Shown one piece after another: positions 5,222 to 5,988 of a DNA stretch of 5,988 nt. The notes beneath the pieces were generated by a model. It did no database searches. It was not told the origin of the DNA and saw only the letters and a program-made list of their open reading frames with translations. Position numbers and translations under genes: made by a program. Positions within the stretch are counted from its first letter, which is position 1; the number at the start of each line of letters is the position of its first letter. Origin of the DNA: Acholeplasmataceae bacterium (GTDB taxonomy: Bacteria; Bacillota_I; Bacilli_A; Acholeplasmatales; Acholeplasmataceae); contig JALNWO010000104.1 in the NCBI GenBank assembly GCA_023230825.1, forward strand, positions 1 to 5,988, written 5' to 3'.

Positions 5222-5988
5222 ATGGATTTGAAAATATTCCGTAAACGTATGATTTTCATTCTTATACTCTTCATCTTGTATTTTCTTTTTGCCATGTATT
5301 TATTGTTTTTCGAAAATCAGATGTCATCGCACTTAGTTTTAATGTATACCGGCTTATTTATTTTAATGATGCTGAGTGTGGTCGCGACAACGGTTTTAAG
5401 AGAAACTAAAATTATGGTGACTTCCGTTCTCCTCTCAGCTTACTTTGCTTTTGAATTAATCTTAAATATTTTAGGAAAAACTGAAATGGATTTATTTAAG
5501 ATTTCCATCCTTGATATTTTTTATCATTTTGGTTTTTTGATTTTATGCTTTTTTTATGTGTTTAATATTTTTCTATTGGTTGGTAAACTTGAAAAAAGAA
5601 ACTTAATTTATCGGTTTGCATATGAAAACAACCGCTCTTTATATGCTGTGTATCGTCCACACCAACAACAAGTAGAAATTGAGTTTACCGATGGGTTCAT
5701 TAAACGCCACCAGTTGCAGGAAAAAACAAAAACGTATGATCTTGCCACATTTTACACTTTCTTGAGTGAAAAAGATAAAGAGAAATTTATTAATTCAGGT
5801 TTATCGTATGAAGACGAACAAGCATTAGAGTTAAAAATTCAGTTTCCTATGATTGACCAGCCGATTAGTTTTTTAATTGCCATTACGAAAAAATATAGTA
5901 ATTATATATGGTTAGGTTTTGATGTCACCAACGTAGAAATGATAAAAGAACAACTTCGAGTTGCTGAAAAGTCAATTAAAGAAATTAC
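5222..5988 (+). CDS. Membrane-anchored signalling protein with PAS-like region (3' truncated)
   Basis: The frame from ATG 5222 stays open to the window edge, giving 255 complete residues and no stop. Four membrane segments are predicted at about 10-30, 38-59, 64-84 and 94-121, with a basic N-terminus (KIFRKR). A cytoplasmic region follows from about 122. It has features of a PAS domain: strands VYRP (143-146) and VEIEF (151-155), an acidic helix-rich middle with FLSEKDKEKF (180-189), then a strand hairpin ending WLGFDVTNVEMIKEQL (230-245). An ending of the form G-x-D-V-T-x-x-x-x-x-x-x-x-L passing into a helix is typical of PAS modules that hand on to GGDEF, EAL or histidine-kinase domains. 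The output domain lies beyond the window, so its class cannot be told. The start is secure because of AAGGAGG at 7 bases. It has its own promoter and possible operator. Confidence 0.8.
   Translation, partial: MDLKIFRKRMIFILILFILYFLFAMYLLFFENQMSSHLVLMYTGLFILMMLSVVATTVLRETKIMVTSVLLSAYFAFELILNILGKTEMDLFKISILDIFYHFGFLILCFFYVFNIFLLVGKLEKRNLIYRFAYENNRSLYAVYRPHQQQVEIEFTDGFIKRHQLQEKTKTYDLATFYTFLSEKDKEKFINSGLSYEDEQALELKIQFPMIDQPISFLIAITKKYSNYIWLGFDVTNVEMIKEQLRVAEKSIKEI

Overview
This AT-rich window looks like a low-G+C Bacillota chromosome, perhaps a deep-branching or Acholeplasma/Izemoplasma-like lineage, though the sequence cannot settle the genus. All genes lie on the + strand, are tightly packed and have strong AGGAGG-type ribosome sites. 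TGA acts as a stop: it ends two genes here, one of them in an ATGA overlap with the next start. Tryptophan is written TGG, so the standard bacterial code applies and not the Mycoplasma code. I see no RNA genes, CRISPR, insertion sequences or long repeats, and no gene-free stretch over 100 bases. Most of the window reads as ordinary housekeeping chromosome.

Layout: (1) The tail of an unidentified gene (1-111). (2) An extended -10 promoter driving a 65-residue Tudor/SH3-like protein, followed by a compact GCAA-loop hairpin plus T-run. (3) A close-packed set of three genes: a 134-residue three-helix membrane protein, an Old Yellow Enzyme of the YqjM/NamA type, and a cytoplasmic glycerophosphodiester phosphodiesterase. 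No promoter of their own is visible, so they may depend on read-through of the hairpin. (4) A second promoter driving a three-gene thiol/sulfur operon: a secreted-thioredoxin/CcdA-DsbD fusion with a TTG start, an unrecognised 98-residue protein, and an IscS/NifS-type cysteine desulfurase, ended by a terminator. (5) A third, extended -10 promoter, overlapped by a perfect palindrome, driving a membrane protein with a PAS-like region that runs off the window and is probably a signalling protein.

How they fit together: the fusion protein should carry reducing power across the membrane to a thioredoxin domain outside the cell, while the desulfurase supplies sulfur for Fe-S clusters or tRNA thiolation inside. 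The small protein between them is translationally coupled to the desulfurase and is the best candidate here for an undescribed accessory factor. The Old Yellow Enzyme lacks part of a normally well-kept family motif.
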